From the NCBI GenBank assembly GCA_007116095.1, contig SKJD01000286.1, positions 1 to 9,272 of the forward strand: DNA of 9,272 bases. Reading direction: 5' to 3'. The DNA comes from Candidatus Hydrogenedentota bacterium. Its GTDB lineage: Bacteria > Hydrogenedentota > Hydrogenedentia > Hydrogenedentales > SCBR16-9. A program made the position numbers and the translations under genes. The notes below the pieces were generated by a model. The model made no database searches, was not told where the DNA came from, and was given only the letters and a program-made list of their open reading frames with translations. This document shows positions 1-6,778 of the stretch, piece after piece. Position 1 is the first letter of the stretch. The number at the start of each line of letters is the position of its first letter.

Positions 1-494
1 ATACTTTTCTCCTCGTTCTGCAACAGGATACTGGTGTCGATATTGTCCAGCGCTTCGGCGATCATGATGCCAAGATCGGCCAGGTTGGGATCCCCGGCAT
101 GAAAGGCGTCTGTCGCGCTGCCGAAGAGCTCGCGGGAAATGCGGGTAAACTCCGGCGCGCCCCGGGCTTCCAGCAGACGGATGACCATCTCGTATTCCCG
201 GCACATCCGACGCATGATCACGCCAACCGGATTGAACTGTCCCAGGTGACGCTGGATGTCGTGGCTCAGCTCCTGGAAACGCTGGCGGTACTCAGCCGGA
301 TCAAAGTCCAGGGGGCGTTTCGCATAATAATCGCGGTTGACCTGGGGCAATTCCTTGAATTGCTTCGCGAAGAAATCTTCCTGAACCGCGTTGTCCCACT
401 TGATCGCATCCAGAATACGAATGGGGCGCTGGGCTTCCACCAGCCGGTCGGAAAGGTCGCGTATGGTTTGCTGGTATGCGTCCAGGGAGCCCAT
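1..494 (-). CDS. DUF1704 (MATCAP/QEGLA-motif) family protein, 3' end outside window
   Basis: A leftward reading frame opens at the ATG at 494-492 and runs about 164 codons to the window edge without a stop, so the C-terminal part is missing. The visible N-terminal part contains LSDRLVEAQRPIRILDAIKW (about residues 14-33), a YYAKRPLDFDP segment, RRMCREYEMVIRLLEARG (about 87-104) and SRELFGSATDAFHAGDPNLA. These match my memory of the start of the DUF1704 family, annotated in bacteria as flavohemoglobin expression-modulating QEGLA motif protein and related to the eukaryotic MATCAP tyrosine carboxypeptidases. The expected zinc-binding HExxH part would lie beyond the window and cannot be checked. 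It begins 30 bp after the argS stop on the same strand, with a purine-rich AAGGGGAT as possible ribosome-binding site, so co-transcription with argS is likely. Family assignment is fairly firm; cellular role in bacteria is not known to me. Confidence 0.75.
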   Translation of the reverse strand, partial: MGSLDAYQQTIRDLSDRLVEAQRPIRILDAIKWDNAVQEDFFAKQFKELPQVNRDYYAKRPLDFDPAEYRQRFQELSHDIQRHLGQFNPVGVIMRRMCREYEMVIRLLEARGAPEFTRISRELFGSATDAFHAGDPNLADLGIMIAEALDNIDTSILLQNEEKS

Positions 495-524
495 CGTGTT
501 GTTCAATCCCCTTGTTGGTTGGGG

Positions 525-2222
525 TTACATCTGTTCGGGAACGTCGATGCCCAGGAGATACAACGCATTGCGCAGGGTCTGCAAGACCGCCTGACACAAC
601 TGCAAGCGCGCTAGTCGCAACGCCTCGCTTTCCGCGATCAGGACCGGGCATTCATGGTAGAAGGTGGTGAACTGACGGGCCAGCTCCAGGGCGTACAGCC
701 CGATACCGGCCACATTTCGCTGCTCATAAGCCGCCAGCAGGGCCTCTTCGAATTCCGCCACTGTCGCCGCCACCTGCCATTCCGCCTGCGCTTCCAGGGG
801 AAAGTCCGCGCTCGGGGTTGTGGGAATTTTGTCTTCGGCCTTGCGTAGAATGGACTGGATGCGCGCACAGCAATATTGGATGTAAGGGCCTGTGTCGCCG
901 GTAAAGGAGAGCGCGGCTTCCATGTCGAAGATTACATTCTTGTTTGGATTCACACGCAGCACAGCAAAGCGAATCGCCGCCACGGCCACTTTTTCCGCAA
1001 TCGCCTGCTGTTCCTCTGCTGACAGATCGCGACATTGCTCTTCCACCCGGGCCACGGCCAGGGCCGCCGCCTGGTCCAAGAAATCGGAAAGCAGCACCAC
1101 CTTCCCCTGGCGCGTGGACATCTTGCCCTCTTTCAGGAGAATGTAGGCGTAGTAGACCGATTCGGGCGCCTTATGCCCCGCGCTTTCCAGAATCAATTGC
1201 AATTGCTGGGCATACAACTTGTGATCCTCGCCCAACACCATGATATTTAAGTCCGCCCCCAGCGATTCCTTGTCCATGGTGTAGGCAATGTCGCGGTAGC
1301 CATACATCGAGCTGCCGTTGGCGCGCATCAGGACAAAATAACGCCCCTGCTCGTGGGGATAGCCCAACTTCGAGAGGTCCACCACCAGGCGCTCTTCCTC
1401 ATCCACGAATACGGCGTCTTTTGCCCGCAGCGCTTCCTGTATCTTTTCCAGGCGTGCGTCGCGTACATACTTCGACTCGCGATCGAAGCAGTCATAGCGC
1501 GCGCCCAAGCGCTCCAGCACGGCAAGCTGTCCCTTCAGGCAGAGATCCGTCACTTCACGGAACTGGCGTTGCACCTCGGGATCGCCCTCTTCCATGCGCA
1601 CCAGCAATTCATAGCCCTTTTCGGCAAAGTCCGGGTCCGCTTCAGCGCGTTGGTTCGCTTCGACATAGGCCTCGAGGATTTGCTCAAAGTTCAAGTCTTC
1701 CAGCTCTTCCGCCACGAGGACCAACAGGCCGATCTGGCGGCCCATGTCATTCACATAATAATGCACCTCGACGTCATGCCCCTGAAAACGCAGCAAACGC
1801 GCCAGGCTGTCGCCGATCATCGCATTCCGCGCACGACCCACATGGGGGCTGGCGTTGGGATTGATGCTGGTATGCTCCAACACGACCCGCTGATCCTTGC
1901 CACAGTCGCTGGAGCCGTAGTCTGATTGCTCGGTCAATACCGTAGACACAATATTGCGAATTGCCTGGCTGCGGTTCAGCTTGAAGTTCAGGTAGGGACC
2001 CGTGGGCGTCACTTCCTGCACCAGCGGTCCGAAATCCACTTTTTCCGCCACTTCTGCGGCAATCTTGGGCGGGGCGGATTTCAAGGTACGCGCCAGCGGA
2101 AACATCGCCAGGGCTACGTCGCCCAAATCCGCGGAGGGGGGTTTGCTGTAGACCAGGTCTGCCGGATCAATCTCCGGGTAATGCTTGCACAGGGATTCCG
2201 TTATCGGGGTATAGGGATTCAC
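525..2222 (-). CDS. argS: Arginyl-tRNA synthetase (ArgS)
   Basis: This 565-aa class Ia aminoacyl-tRNA synthetase charges tRNA-Arg with arginine in the cytoplasm, using ATP. In order it shows an N-terminal additional domain (about 1-85), the HIGH-type ATP-binding signature as HVGR inside SINPNASPHVGRARNAMIGD (119-138), and the conserved GEDHKLYAQQL block (331-341). The KMSKS loop follows in the variant form KMSTR (367-371), then TGDTGPYIQYCCARI (441-455), and a C-terminal DALR anticodon-binding domain ending in the typical ALYLLGIDVPEQM. Length is normal for the family. The start is GTG, supported by CAGGAG placed 7 nt upstream. The DUF1704 gene follows 30 bp downstream on the same strand. Nothing is truncated or missing, so it should be functional. 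Variation at the KMSKS loop is common among ArgS proteins. Confidence 0.97.
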   Translation of the reverse strand: MNPYTPITESLCKHYPEIDPADLVYSKPPSADLGDVALAMFPLARTLKSAPPKIAAEVAEKVDFGPLVQEVTPTGPYLNFKLNRSQAIRNIVSTVLTEQSDYGSSDCGKDQRVVLEHTSINPNASPHVGRARNAMIGDSLARLLRFQGHDVEVHYYVNDMGRQIGLLVLVAEELEDLNFEQILEAYVEANQRAEADPDFAEKGYELLVRMEEGDPEVQRQFREVTDLCLKGQLAVLERLGARYDCFDRESKYVRDARLEKIQEALRAKDAVFVDEEERLVVDLSKLGYPHEQGRYFVLMRANGSSMYGYRDIAYTMDKESLGADLNIMVLGEDHKLYAQQLQLILESAGHKAPESVYYAYILLKEGKMSTRQGKVVLLSDFLDQAAALAVARVEEQCRDLSAEEQQAIAEKVAVAAIRFAVLRVNPNKNVIFDMEAALSFTGDTGPYIQYCCARIQSILRKAEDKIPTTPSADFPLEAQAEWQVAATVAEFEEALLAAYEQRNVAGIGLYALELARQFTTFYHECPVLIAESEALRLARLQLCQAVLQTLRNALYLLGIDVPEQM

Positions 2223-2559
2223 AAAAACGCTCCTGAACTATCGTACTGTGTATTGGAATAAAATTAAATGCCGGGATTGCAGAGCTGCTTGGTGACGCAG
2301 ATTGGCTGTGGTACAAGCGCCCGCGACCATATGGAAGAACCAGCACCGGAATGGCCAGGGAAGCTAGGTTACGGCATGGCAAAGCAGTGTAATCTGCGCA
2401 GAAAACCCGGGGTGAATTGGACTTGTTTATTATATAGCATTTAGAATGTACATGGAAACACGGCCCGGGGCTACGGCAAATCGCTCTATTGCCTTGAGGT
2501 CAATCAACCTGACACAGTTCGTCAAGAATCACAACCTATGGAATTGGGAGACCGTTTGC
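2223..2559. other. Divergent intergenic region between argS and the small rightward ORF
   Basis: About 340 bp with no credible coding sequence. It must contain the argS promoter (leftward) and probably a promoter for the rightward small ORF. An AT-rich stretch at 2423-2445 includes a -10-like TATTAT (2428-2433) and a TTGGAC (2417-2422), but their spacing is not canonical and I cannot name the promoter with confidence. An 8-bp inverted repeat, CGCAGATT (2297-2304) and AATCTGCG (2391-2398), encloses 86 bp and might be the base of a folded leader, or chance. I recognise no tRNA, SRP, RNase P, tmRNA or 6S signature. Confidence 0.4.
2230..2235 (-). promoter_or_regulatory. Ribosome-binding site that fixes the GTG start of argS
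   Basis: CAGGAG on the minus strand lies 7 nt before the GTG at 2222-2220. No in-frame ATG close by has a comparable site, so the GTG start is preferred. Confidence 0.8.
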
Positions 2560-2727
2560 ATGAAACACATACGCACCGTGTCACAGCGCCCGGCGATTGC
2601 GCAAGGCAGCATGTCCCCACTGGAGTCGCTTGTGCTCCTGCTTCTGGGCATTTTCTTCAATGACTACCACAACTACCCGCAAATCAGCCAAAATCTGGAG
2701 AAATTTTTTCGAAAAACCCCCTCTTAG
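2560..2727 (+). CDS. Candidate 55-aa small protein of unknown function
   Basis: An open frame from the ATG at 2560 to a TAG encodes 55 residues. GGGAGA (2546-2551) lies 8 nt upstream and is a good ribosome-binding site. The frame extends upstream to an ATG at 2446, but that start has no ribosome-binding site. The protein has a basic N-terminus (MKHIRTVSQR), a short hydrophobic stretch (LESLVLLLLGIFF, 21-33) and a polar tail (NDYHNYPQISQNLEKFFRKTPS). I recognise no family. The hydrophobic part is short for a full membrane span, though it could associate with the membrane. A strong intrinsic terminator starts 45 bp after the stop, giving a self-contained rightward unit squeezed between leftward genes. 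Codon third positions in the middle of the frame lean to G/C, like the neighbours. A chance frame inside an untranslated RNA is the alternative. Confidence 0.4.
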   Translation: MKHIRTVSQRPAIAQGSMSPLESLVLLLLGIFFNDYHNYPQISQNLEKFFRKTPS

Positions 2728-2771
2728 GCAAATCTACCGTGGTATAACTCGCTATCAGCTTTTGTGCAAAT

Positions 2772-2815
2772 CACCCCCGACAGAATCGCCTTGATTCGTC
2801 GGGGGTGTTTTTTTT
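2772..2815 (+). terminator. Strong intrinsic terminator after the small ORF
   Basis: The arms CACCCCCGAC and GTCGGGGGTG pair perfectly. After a single bulged A the stem continues with GAATC/GATTC and closes on a GCCTT loop (hairpin 2772-2807). Eight T residues (2808-2815) follow on the + strand. In the other direction only ATTTGCAC follows the stem, so termination of the leftward isomerase transcript here would be weaker. Confidence 0.9.
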
Positions 2816-2868
2816 ATTGTCTTGTATTCCGTGTAATCCGTTGAACGAAAAAAATGAATGTGCCGCGA

Positions 2869-3408
2869 TTATTCTTCCGTAATCGCGCTATCCGCTTCTT
2901 CCTCGTCCATTTGATCTCCATGCACACGGCGCTCCAGCTCCATTTCATAGGCATCGGCATCGGTCACATAGCGGTCCACGACCCGGATCAAGTGAAAGCC
3001 ATGGTTCGTTTGAATAATTTCACTGAGTTCATTCAAGGGTGCGTTCCAAACATAATCTTCGAAGTTGTCGTCAAAACTTCCCTTCGGATGGTAATTGAGG
3101 TCCCCCCCACGGGCGGCGCTGAAAGGATCGTCGGAATAGCGGCGGGCCAGGCGTCGGAAGTTTTCTCCGTCTTCAATCCGGTCACGCAATTCCTGAAGCA
3201 ACTCCAAGGCATTTGCCCGATCATTCGGATCCGCCCGGTCGAAGGTGATAAGAATATGTTCCGCACGCACCGAGGACACCGGGGGCTTCTGCTCTGACGT
3301 CACATAGATTAATATCACCATGACCAACACCAGGATACCGATTCCCCCCCAAATCCATTTGGTGCGATCGACTGCGCTCTCAGGCGTTATTTGCTCGGAA
3401 TCCGACAT
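2869..3408 (-). CDS. Membrane-anchored parvulin-type peptidyl-prolyl isomerase
   Basis: A 179-aa protein with a short N-terminal tail, one transmembrane segment (about 18-36, WIWGGIGILVLVMVILIYV) and a single PpiC/rotamase domain (about 47-146). Parvulin hallmarks are RAEHILI (48-54), FRRLARRYSDDPFSAARGGDLNYHPKGSF (84-112 region) and ELSEIIQTNHGFHLIRVVD (127-145). The C-terminus is highly acidic. It should assist folding of exported proteins on the periplasmic face. It lacks the chaperone arms of SurA or PrsD-like proteins. The start is the ATG at 3408: GTGAGG sits 6 nt upstream, whereas an in-frame GTG 12 nt earlier overlaps that site and is less likely. The gene follows the GspF/PilC-like gene by 18 bp on the same strand, so it may be co-transcribed with it and may act on envelope or pseudopilus proteins (inference). 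Confidence 0.88.
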   Translation of the reverse strand: MSDSEQITPESAVDRTKWIWGGIGILVLVMVILIYVTSEQKPPVSSVRAEHILITFDRADPNDRANALELLQELRDRIEDGENFRRLARRYSDDPFSAARGGDLNYHPKGSFDDNFEDYVWNAPLNELSEIIQTNHGFHLIRVVDRYVTDADAYEMELERRVHGDQMDEEEADSAITEE

Positions 3409-3414
3409 GTTAAA

Positions 3415-3420
3415 CCTCAC
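3415..3420 (-). promoter_or_regulatory. Ribosome-binding site choosing ATG over GTG for the isomerase
   Basis: GTGAGG on the minus strand is separated by 6 nt (TTTAAC) from the ATG at 3408-3406. The alternative GTG start is part of this same site, so the downstream ATG is the better start. Confidence 0.65.
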
Positions 3421-3426
3421 TCATGA

Positions 3427-4452
3427 TTAAAAATTCAACAGATTGCTGTATAACTGACTGTAAAAACTAATGATGAAAAATCCCACCATAATCGCCACGG
3501 TCAACATGATCACCACCCCCAGGACTTTCACGCCGCGATTCACGGCATGGGTCGCTTCTTCATGGTGGTATTGCGACACCTTCATCATGGCGATTTCAAG
3601 TTCCCCACTTTGCTCCCCGACCAGCAACATTTCTCGGGCCAGCGGGGTGAGCGATCGGGTGACTGAAAAAGCCTCCACCAGGGTCTTTCCCTGCACGACG
3701 CCTGGAACAGCCTGAAGTAAATCACGTTGCATATAGGGATTGGCGGTGATGGCGGCGCCATTGACAATACATTTCTTCAAATCAACCCCGGCGCCCACCA
3801 GCAGCGCCATGCTCCGAAAGAAACGGGACAGGGCCAATTTCCGGGTAATCGGCGCCAGCGGCCAGACAAAGGTCGCCACCCAACCCCAAATCCACGGAAA
3901 AATGCCGTAGCGTGATAATACTACCACGACGCCAAAAATGAGGGCAAAAAAGACCATCATCCGCATTTGGAAAAACATGTAATCCTGAATGTAATCCCCG
4001 AAATTGAAACCACCCCCGCCGCTCATATCAAGCCGGGACACCAGCATAAGCGCGAATGAACCCAGAAAATAGGCAATCGGGAGCAGGATGAAGACTGGGT
4101 AGGAGATAGCCTGCAGGATATCCCGGCGCATCCGAAGGCGATCCTCATAATAGTCGGCCAAATCCCGCAGCATGATATCCAGCTTCCCACCCGTCTCACC
4201 CGCGCTCAACAGGTCGATGAAATATCGCGGCAGATATTTTTCTTGCACCTGTGCGGCTTCACCCAGACCGCTGCCGTTTTTAATCGCATGATGCATCTCC
4301 AGAAAAACCCGCTGCGCTCGCCGGTGGGAGGTTTGCCCACCAAGCAGCTTCAGGGTCTGCAAGATCGGAATGCCGGCATTGTAGCTGGTGGCCATCTGAC
4401 GGCATATTGGCACCATGGTTTTTATGGGTATTTGAGTGGAAAATAAGGCCAT
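3427..4452 (-). CDS. Type II secretion F / PilC family inner-membrane protein, short form
   Basis: A 341-aa integral membrane protein with two T2SSF repeats. The first (about 12-135) carries SAGETGGKLDIMLRDLADYYE near 83-103 and a hydrophobic span at 115-138. The second (about 204-330) carries the equivalent VGEQSGELEIAMMKVSQYHHEE near 278-299 and a final span at 307-331. Another hydrophobic stretch lies at 162-200. Such proteins form the inner-membrane platform of type II secretion or type IV pilus machines, contacting the assembly ATPase. Typical GspF/PilC proteins have about 400 residues with an extra N-terminal cytoplasmic segment of about 60; that segment is absent here. The start chosen is the ATG at 4452. 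A TTG at 4500 would add 16 residues (LLWTQFITQSG...) but has no ribosome-binding site and that stretch looks non-coding. No other secretion gene adjoins it except the isomerase downstream and a prepilin-like gene 2.3 kb away. Confidence 0.88.
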   Translation of the reverse strand: MALFSTQIPIKTMVPICRQMATSYNAGIPILQTLKLLGGQTSHRRAQRVFLEMHHAIKNGSGLGEAAQVQEKYLPRYFIDLLSAGETGGKLDIMLRDLADYYEDRLRMRRDILQAISYPVFILLPIAYFLGSFALMLVSRLDMSGGGGFNFGDYIQDYMFFQMRMMVFFALIFGVVVVLSRYGIFPWIWGWVATFVWPLAPITRKLALSRFFRSMALLVGAGVDLKKCIVNGAAITANPYMQRDLLQAVPGVVQGKTLVEAFSVTRSLTPLAREMLLVGEQSGELEIAMMKVSQYHHEEATHAVNRGVKVLGVVIMLTVAIMVGFFIISFYSQLYSNLLNF

Positions 4453-4839
4453 GCAGCGTATCGCCCCGGATTGCGTTATAAATTGAGTCCAAAGTAACAA
4501 ATAGCATACAATTCAGGCTACATTAGACTCGGGTAGTGTTTTTTGCTAAGCTTACGCCTTGCATTGTATCAAAGCTATCGGCAATGCGCTACTTTCTTGG
4601 ACCCGACAGGATTGTATTCGGTCACAACTTGCACGCCCTTTTAAGCCATTTTGTGCCGGTCAATGTCTTATTGCGCGACTTTCACGGGTTTCTGAGGGCA
4701 ATAGACGAAAATGCCCAGGCAACCCAGACCAACACAAAATGTCATGAACCGGCGATTTTCCTGTGAACCGCCTAAAGTCCAGGGCGCTTTGAGGGCATGA
4801 AATAACCCTTTGACGCAGTTTCCCCGCGCACCTTGAGTA
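4453..4839. other. Intergenic region upstream of the GspF/PilC-like gene, no clear gene
   Basis: This must hold the leftward promoter of the secretion-family gene. On the minus strand a -10-like TATAAC lies just upstream of the ATG at 4452, but no good -35 at proper spacing is evident. A 6-bp inverted repeat GCATTG/CAATGC (4561-4566, 4582-4587) may be chance. A rightward 76-codon frame at 4536-4766 has no ribosome-binding site and no recognisable motif. I see nothing else supportable in it. Confidence 0.4.
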
Positions 4840-5266
4840 AAGCGGCCTGTGGAAAACTTGTGAATAAAGTCCCAGTCAATAAAGGGTGGCAGGCTTCAAA
4901 TGCTTGTCCAAGCAGGAACAAACCCTTGTAAGGATTGACTTTAGCGCTTTATTTCCCGATTTTTAAGCTTCATTGGCTGAAATCATAAACCATTGAAAAT
5001 AAATAACTTAGTCTTTTATTTTAGACAGTTCATGAACCTTTGCTCCACATAATAAATGACCCCTAGATTTTCTGGGTTAGGCTTAAAACAATTTCCCTAA
5101 ATGCTGTCAAGTTAGGGATATAGCCCTGTTGATAACTTTGAACACAATCGAATATTGCCTGAAGAACTTGTTTTGATCGGATTGATCGGTTTTTGTGGAA
5201 AACCTTCCAGTATTCCATGAATAACTCCTGAATAACCTGCGGAAATCTCTGGAAACCGACGCAAAA

Positions 5267-5285
5267 TTATCCACAGCTATCCACA
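5267..5285 (+). promoter_or_regulatory. Tandem DnaA boxes
   Basis: TTATCCACA is the consensus DnaA box; CTATCCACA begins exactly 10 bp later, so both face the same side of the helix. Degenerate TGAATAAC units at 5218 and 5229 repeat at 11-bp spacing just upstream. ACCGAC repeats flank the pair on both sides. Confidence 0.9.
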
Positions 5286-5403
5286 CAAAAACCGACAAAT
5301 CGCGATCTTTTTCCGACGGCTGTGGAGGATGGGGAAAAATGATCACGTTTCATCAACGTTTTTTCAACAAGGTAACGGATTGAAAATGAAGGGTTTATGT
5401 CGG

Positions 5404-5467
5404 TTATTAACTTATTAACAACCCTTACTGTTACTATTACTTGTTTTAAATATACATTCTTATAAAG
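5404..5467 (+). promoter_or_regulatory. Putative origin unwinding element with DnaA-trios
   Basis: Two overlapping box-like units (TTATTAACT at 5404-5412, TTATTAACA at 5412-5420) and a short CCC lead into 5425-5442. On the minus strand this reads as six triplets AAG TAA TAG TAA CAG TAA. These fit the DnaA-trio pattern, 3'-(G/A)A(N)-5', described for bacterial basal unwinding systems. The adjacent 5443-5467 is almost entirely A/T. The strict unwinding site can only be proven by experiment. Confidence 0.6.
5461..5466 (+). promoter_or_regulatory. Possible -10 element for dnaN
   Basis: TATAAA lies 40 bp before the dnaN ATG, within the AT-rich flank of the origin. No convincing -35 hexamer is present at 16-18 bp, so this is only a weak promoter call. 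Confidence 0.3.
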
Positions 5468-5505
5468 ATACACATCGAGTTTTCACCAACACGGAGTTCC
5501 AAGCC

Positions 5506-6612
5506 ATGAGAATCACCATACCCAGAAATGATTTCCTGGACATTGTCAACAAAGTTAAAAGTGTAGTGGCCCCGAAATCCGCCATTCCCATCCTCACCCA
5601 CCTGCTCTTCGAAACCGAAGACGCCGCCATCCGGGTGGTGGGTACGGATTTGAAGGTAAGCATCGAAAGCCGAATGGATTGCCTGGTAGATGTACCGGGG
5701 AGCATGACGCTGAACGCCCAGCGCATTTTCTCCATCCTCAGCGCGCTACCGGACAAAGACATTGTTTTGGAGCTTTTGGATAATAACATTGTTAAATTGA
5801 CCTGTGGCAAAATTGAAAGCAAGCTCTTCAGCCTGTCGCCCGAAGAATTTCCACCGATGCGTGAATTTGAGGGCCATACCCCATTAACGCTGAAGCAAGG
5901 TGCGCTGAAGAAATTATTTTATTGGACCTCCCACGCCATATGCACCGACCAGTCGCGCTACAGCCTCACAGGACTGCTTTTTGAGCTTTCAGAGGGTAAG
6001 TTGACGGTGGTCTCGACCGATGGCCGTAGAATGAGCCTGGCGCGTGAATTGAACGATATTCCGGTGGAGGCCTCGGCGAAGGTGATTATCCCCTCGAAGA
6101 TGATCCATGAGTTGGAGCGTCAGTTGGACGATGAGGAAACGGTGGATGTGTATATTGATGAGAGTCAGGCCGCGTTTGTCTTTAACCGCACCCGGATGAT
6201 TACGGCCCTGATCGAGGGGAATTTCCCGAATTATGAAGTGGTGATTCCGAAGTTGAACGACAAGATAGTGGTCTTTGATCGTGCCGTCTTTGAAGAGTCC
6301 ATTCGTCGTACCCGCACAATGACCAATGATAAATTCAACACCGTAAAGTTTTTGGTTTCGCCGGGATTGGCCTTGCTCAAGGTAAATACACCGGATGTTG
6401 GGGAATATGTGGAGGAAGTTCCGGTAACCTATGATGGGGAATCCGTGGACATCTCGTTCAATCCGGATTTTATCTGGGAGGTGGTCCGCCGCATTGATAC
6501 AAAGCAGGTGGCGTTGGTCCTGAAAGACGATCAGTTCCCGGGGGTGATCAAGCCCTACATCGAAGTGGGTGAGGACACGTTCGTCAATGTGATTATGCCG
6601 ATTCGCTCATAA
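5506..6612 (+). CDS. dnaN: DNA polymerase III beta subunit (sliding clamp)
   Basis: A 368-aa beta clamp that dimerises into a ring around DNA and tethers DNA polymerase III and other replication and repair proteins. Three clamp folds cover about 1-120, 125-248 and 250-368. Family hallmarks are IPILTHLLFE (27-36), SRYSLTGLLFELSEGKLTVVSTDGRRMSLA (150-179), IIPSKMIHELERQL (194-207) and LIEGNFPNYEVVIP (235-248). The end is VNVIMPIRS, matching the usual MPxR terminus that shapes the partner-binding pocket. The start ATG has GGAG 9 nt upstream. Length is normal. The gene usually follows dnaA; here it follows the putative oriC directly and no recF is downstream. It is bounded by a long hairpin terminator at 6676-6719. 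Confidence 0.97.
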   Translation: MRITIPRNDFLDIVNKVKSVVAPKSAIPILTHLLFETEDAAIRVVGTDLKVSIESRMDCLVDVPGSMTLNAQRIFSILSALPDKDIVLELLDNNIVKLTCGKIESKLFSLSPEEFPPMREFEGHTPLTLKQGALKKLFYWTSHAICTDQSRYSLTGLLFELSEGKLTVVSTDGRRMSLARELNDIPVEASAKVIIPSKMIHELERQLDDEETVDVYIDESQAAFVFNRTRMITALIEGNFPNYEVVIPKLNDKIVVFDRAVFEESIRRTRTMTNDKFNTVKFLVSPGLALLKVNTPDVGEYVEEVPVTYDGESVDISFNPDFIWEVVRRIDTKQVALVLKDDQFPGVIKPYIEVGEDTFVNVIMPIRS

Positions 6613-6675
6613 CGAAGGCTGCTTCAAACAGTCCGTTATTTAGCAATTTGCTTTAATCACATGCTAAAACAAAGC

Positions 6676-6719
6676 GTCCCGGCTTCCTGGGGTATACTTT
6701 ACCCTGTGGAAGCCGGGAC
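6676..6719. terminator. Bidirectional hairpin terminator between dnaN and the prepilin-like gene
   Basis: GTCCCGGCTTCC (6676-6687) pairs perfectly with GGAAGCCGGGAC (6708-6719). An inner GGGTA/TACCC pair (6690-6694, 6700-6704) closes a five-base loop. TTGTTT follows on the + strand and GCTTTGTTTT follows on the - strand, so both convergent transcripts could stop here, although neither U-tract is perfect. Confidence 0.8.
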
Positions 6720-6778
6720 TTGTTTCCGCTTTGGATTATGATGGGCAAATGGCGCCAATCAGTTTATAGCTGAGGCAA

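Larger units (their letters stand above)
4840..5470. other. Probable chromosomal replication origin (oriC)
   Basis: This gene-free, AT-rich region lies immediately upstream of dnaN. It contains a perfect DnaA box TTATCCACA (5267-5275) in tandem with CTATCCACA (5277-5285). Further near-matches to TGTGGATAA are TGTGGAAAA (4848-4856 and 5194-5202), TGTGAATAA (4859-4867), TGTTGATAA (5127-5135) and TGTGGAGGA (5321-5329). At 5404-5420 two TTATTAAC units are followed by DnaA-trio-like triplets (5425-5442) and an AT-rich stretch to about 5467. The order boxes, trios, AT-rich DNA, dnaN resembles the incC side of the Bacillus subtilis origin between dnaA and dnaN. Left-hand genes run left and dnaN runs right, and strand bias of G and C flips here. 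dnaA itself is not in the window. Confidence 0.82.

Noticed and set aside
99..614. Rightward 171-codon frame
   Set aside because: It lies opposite the DUF1704 gene and the end of argS, whose conserved motifs are on the other strand. It is a shadow frame.
1353..1925. Rightward 190-codon frame
   Set aside because: Antisense shadow inside argS; no ribosome-binding site or family resemblance.
2167..2382. Leftward 71-codon frame overlapping the argS start
   Set aside because: No ribosome-binding site, low-complexity Ser/Pro content, and it runs into argS in another frame.
4536..4766. Rightward 76-codon frame in the gap before the origin
   Set aside because: No ribosome-binding site, no motif, no regular codon bias. 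Likely chance in non-coding DNA.
5107..5346. Leftward 79-codon frame across the DnaA boxes
   Set aside because: It covers the repeat-rich origin itself, with no ribosome-binding site or recognisable protein. Likely chance.
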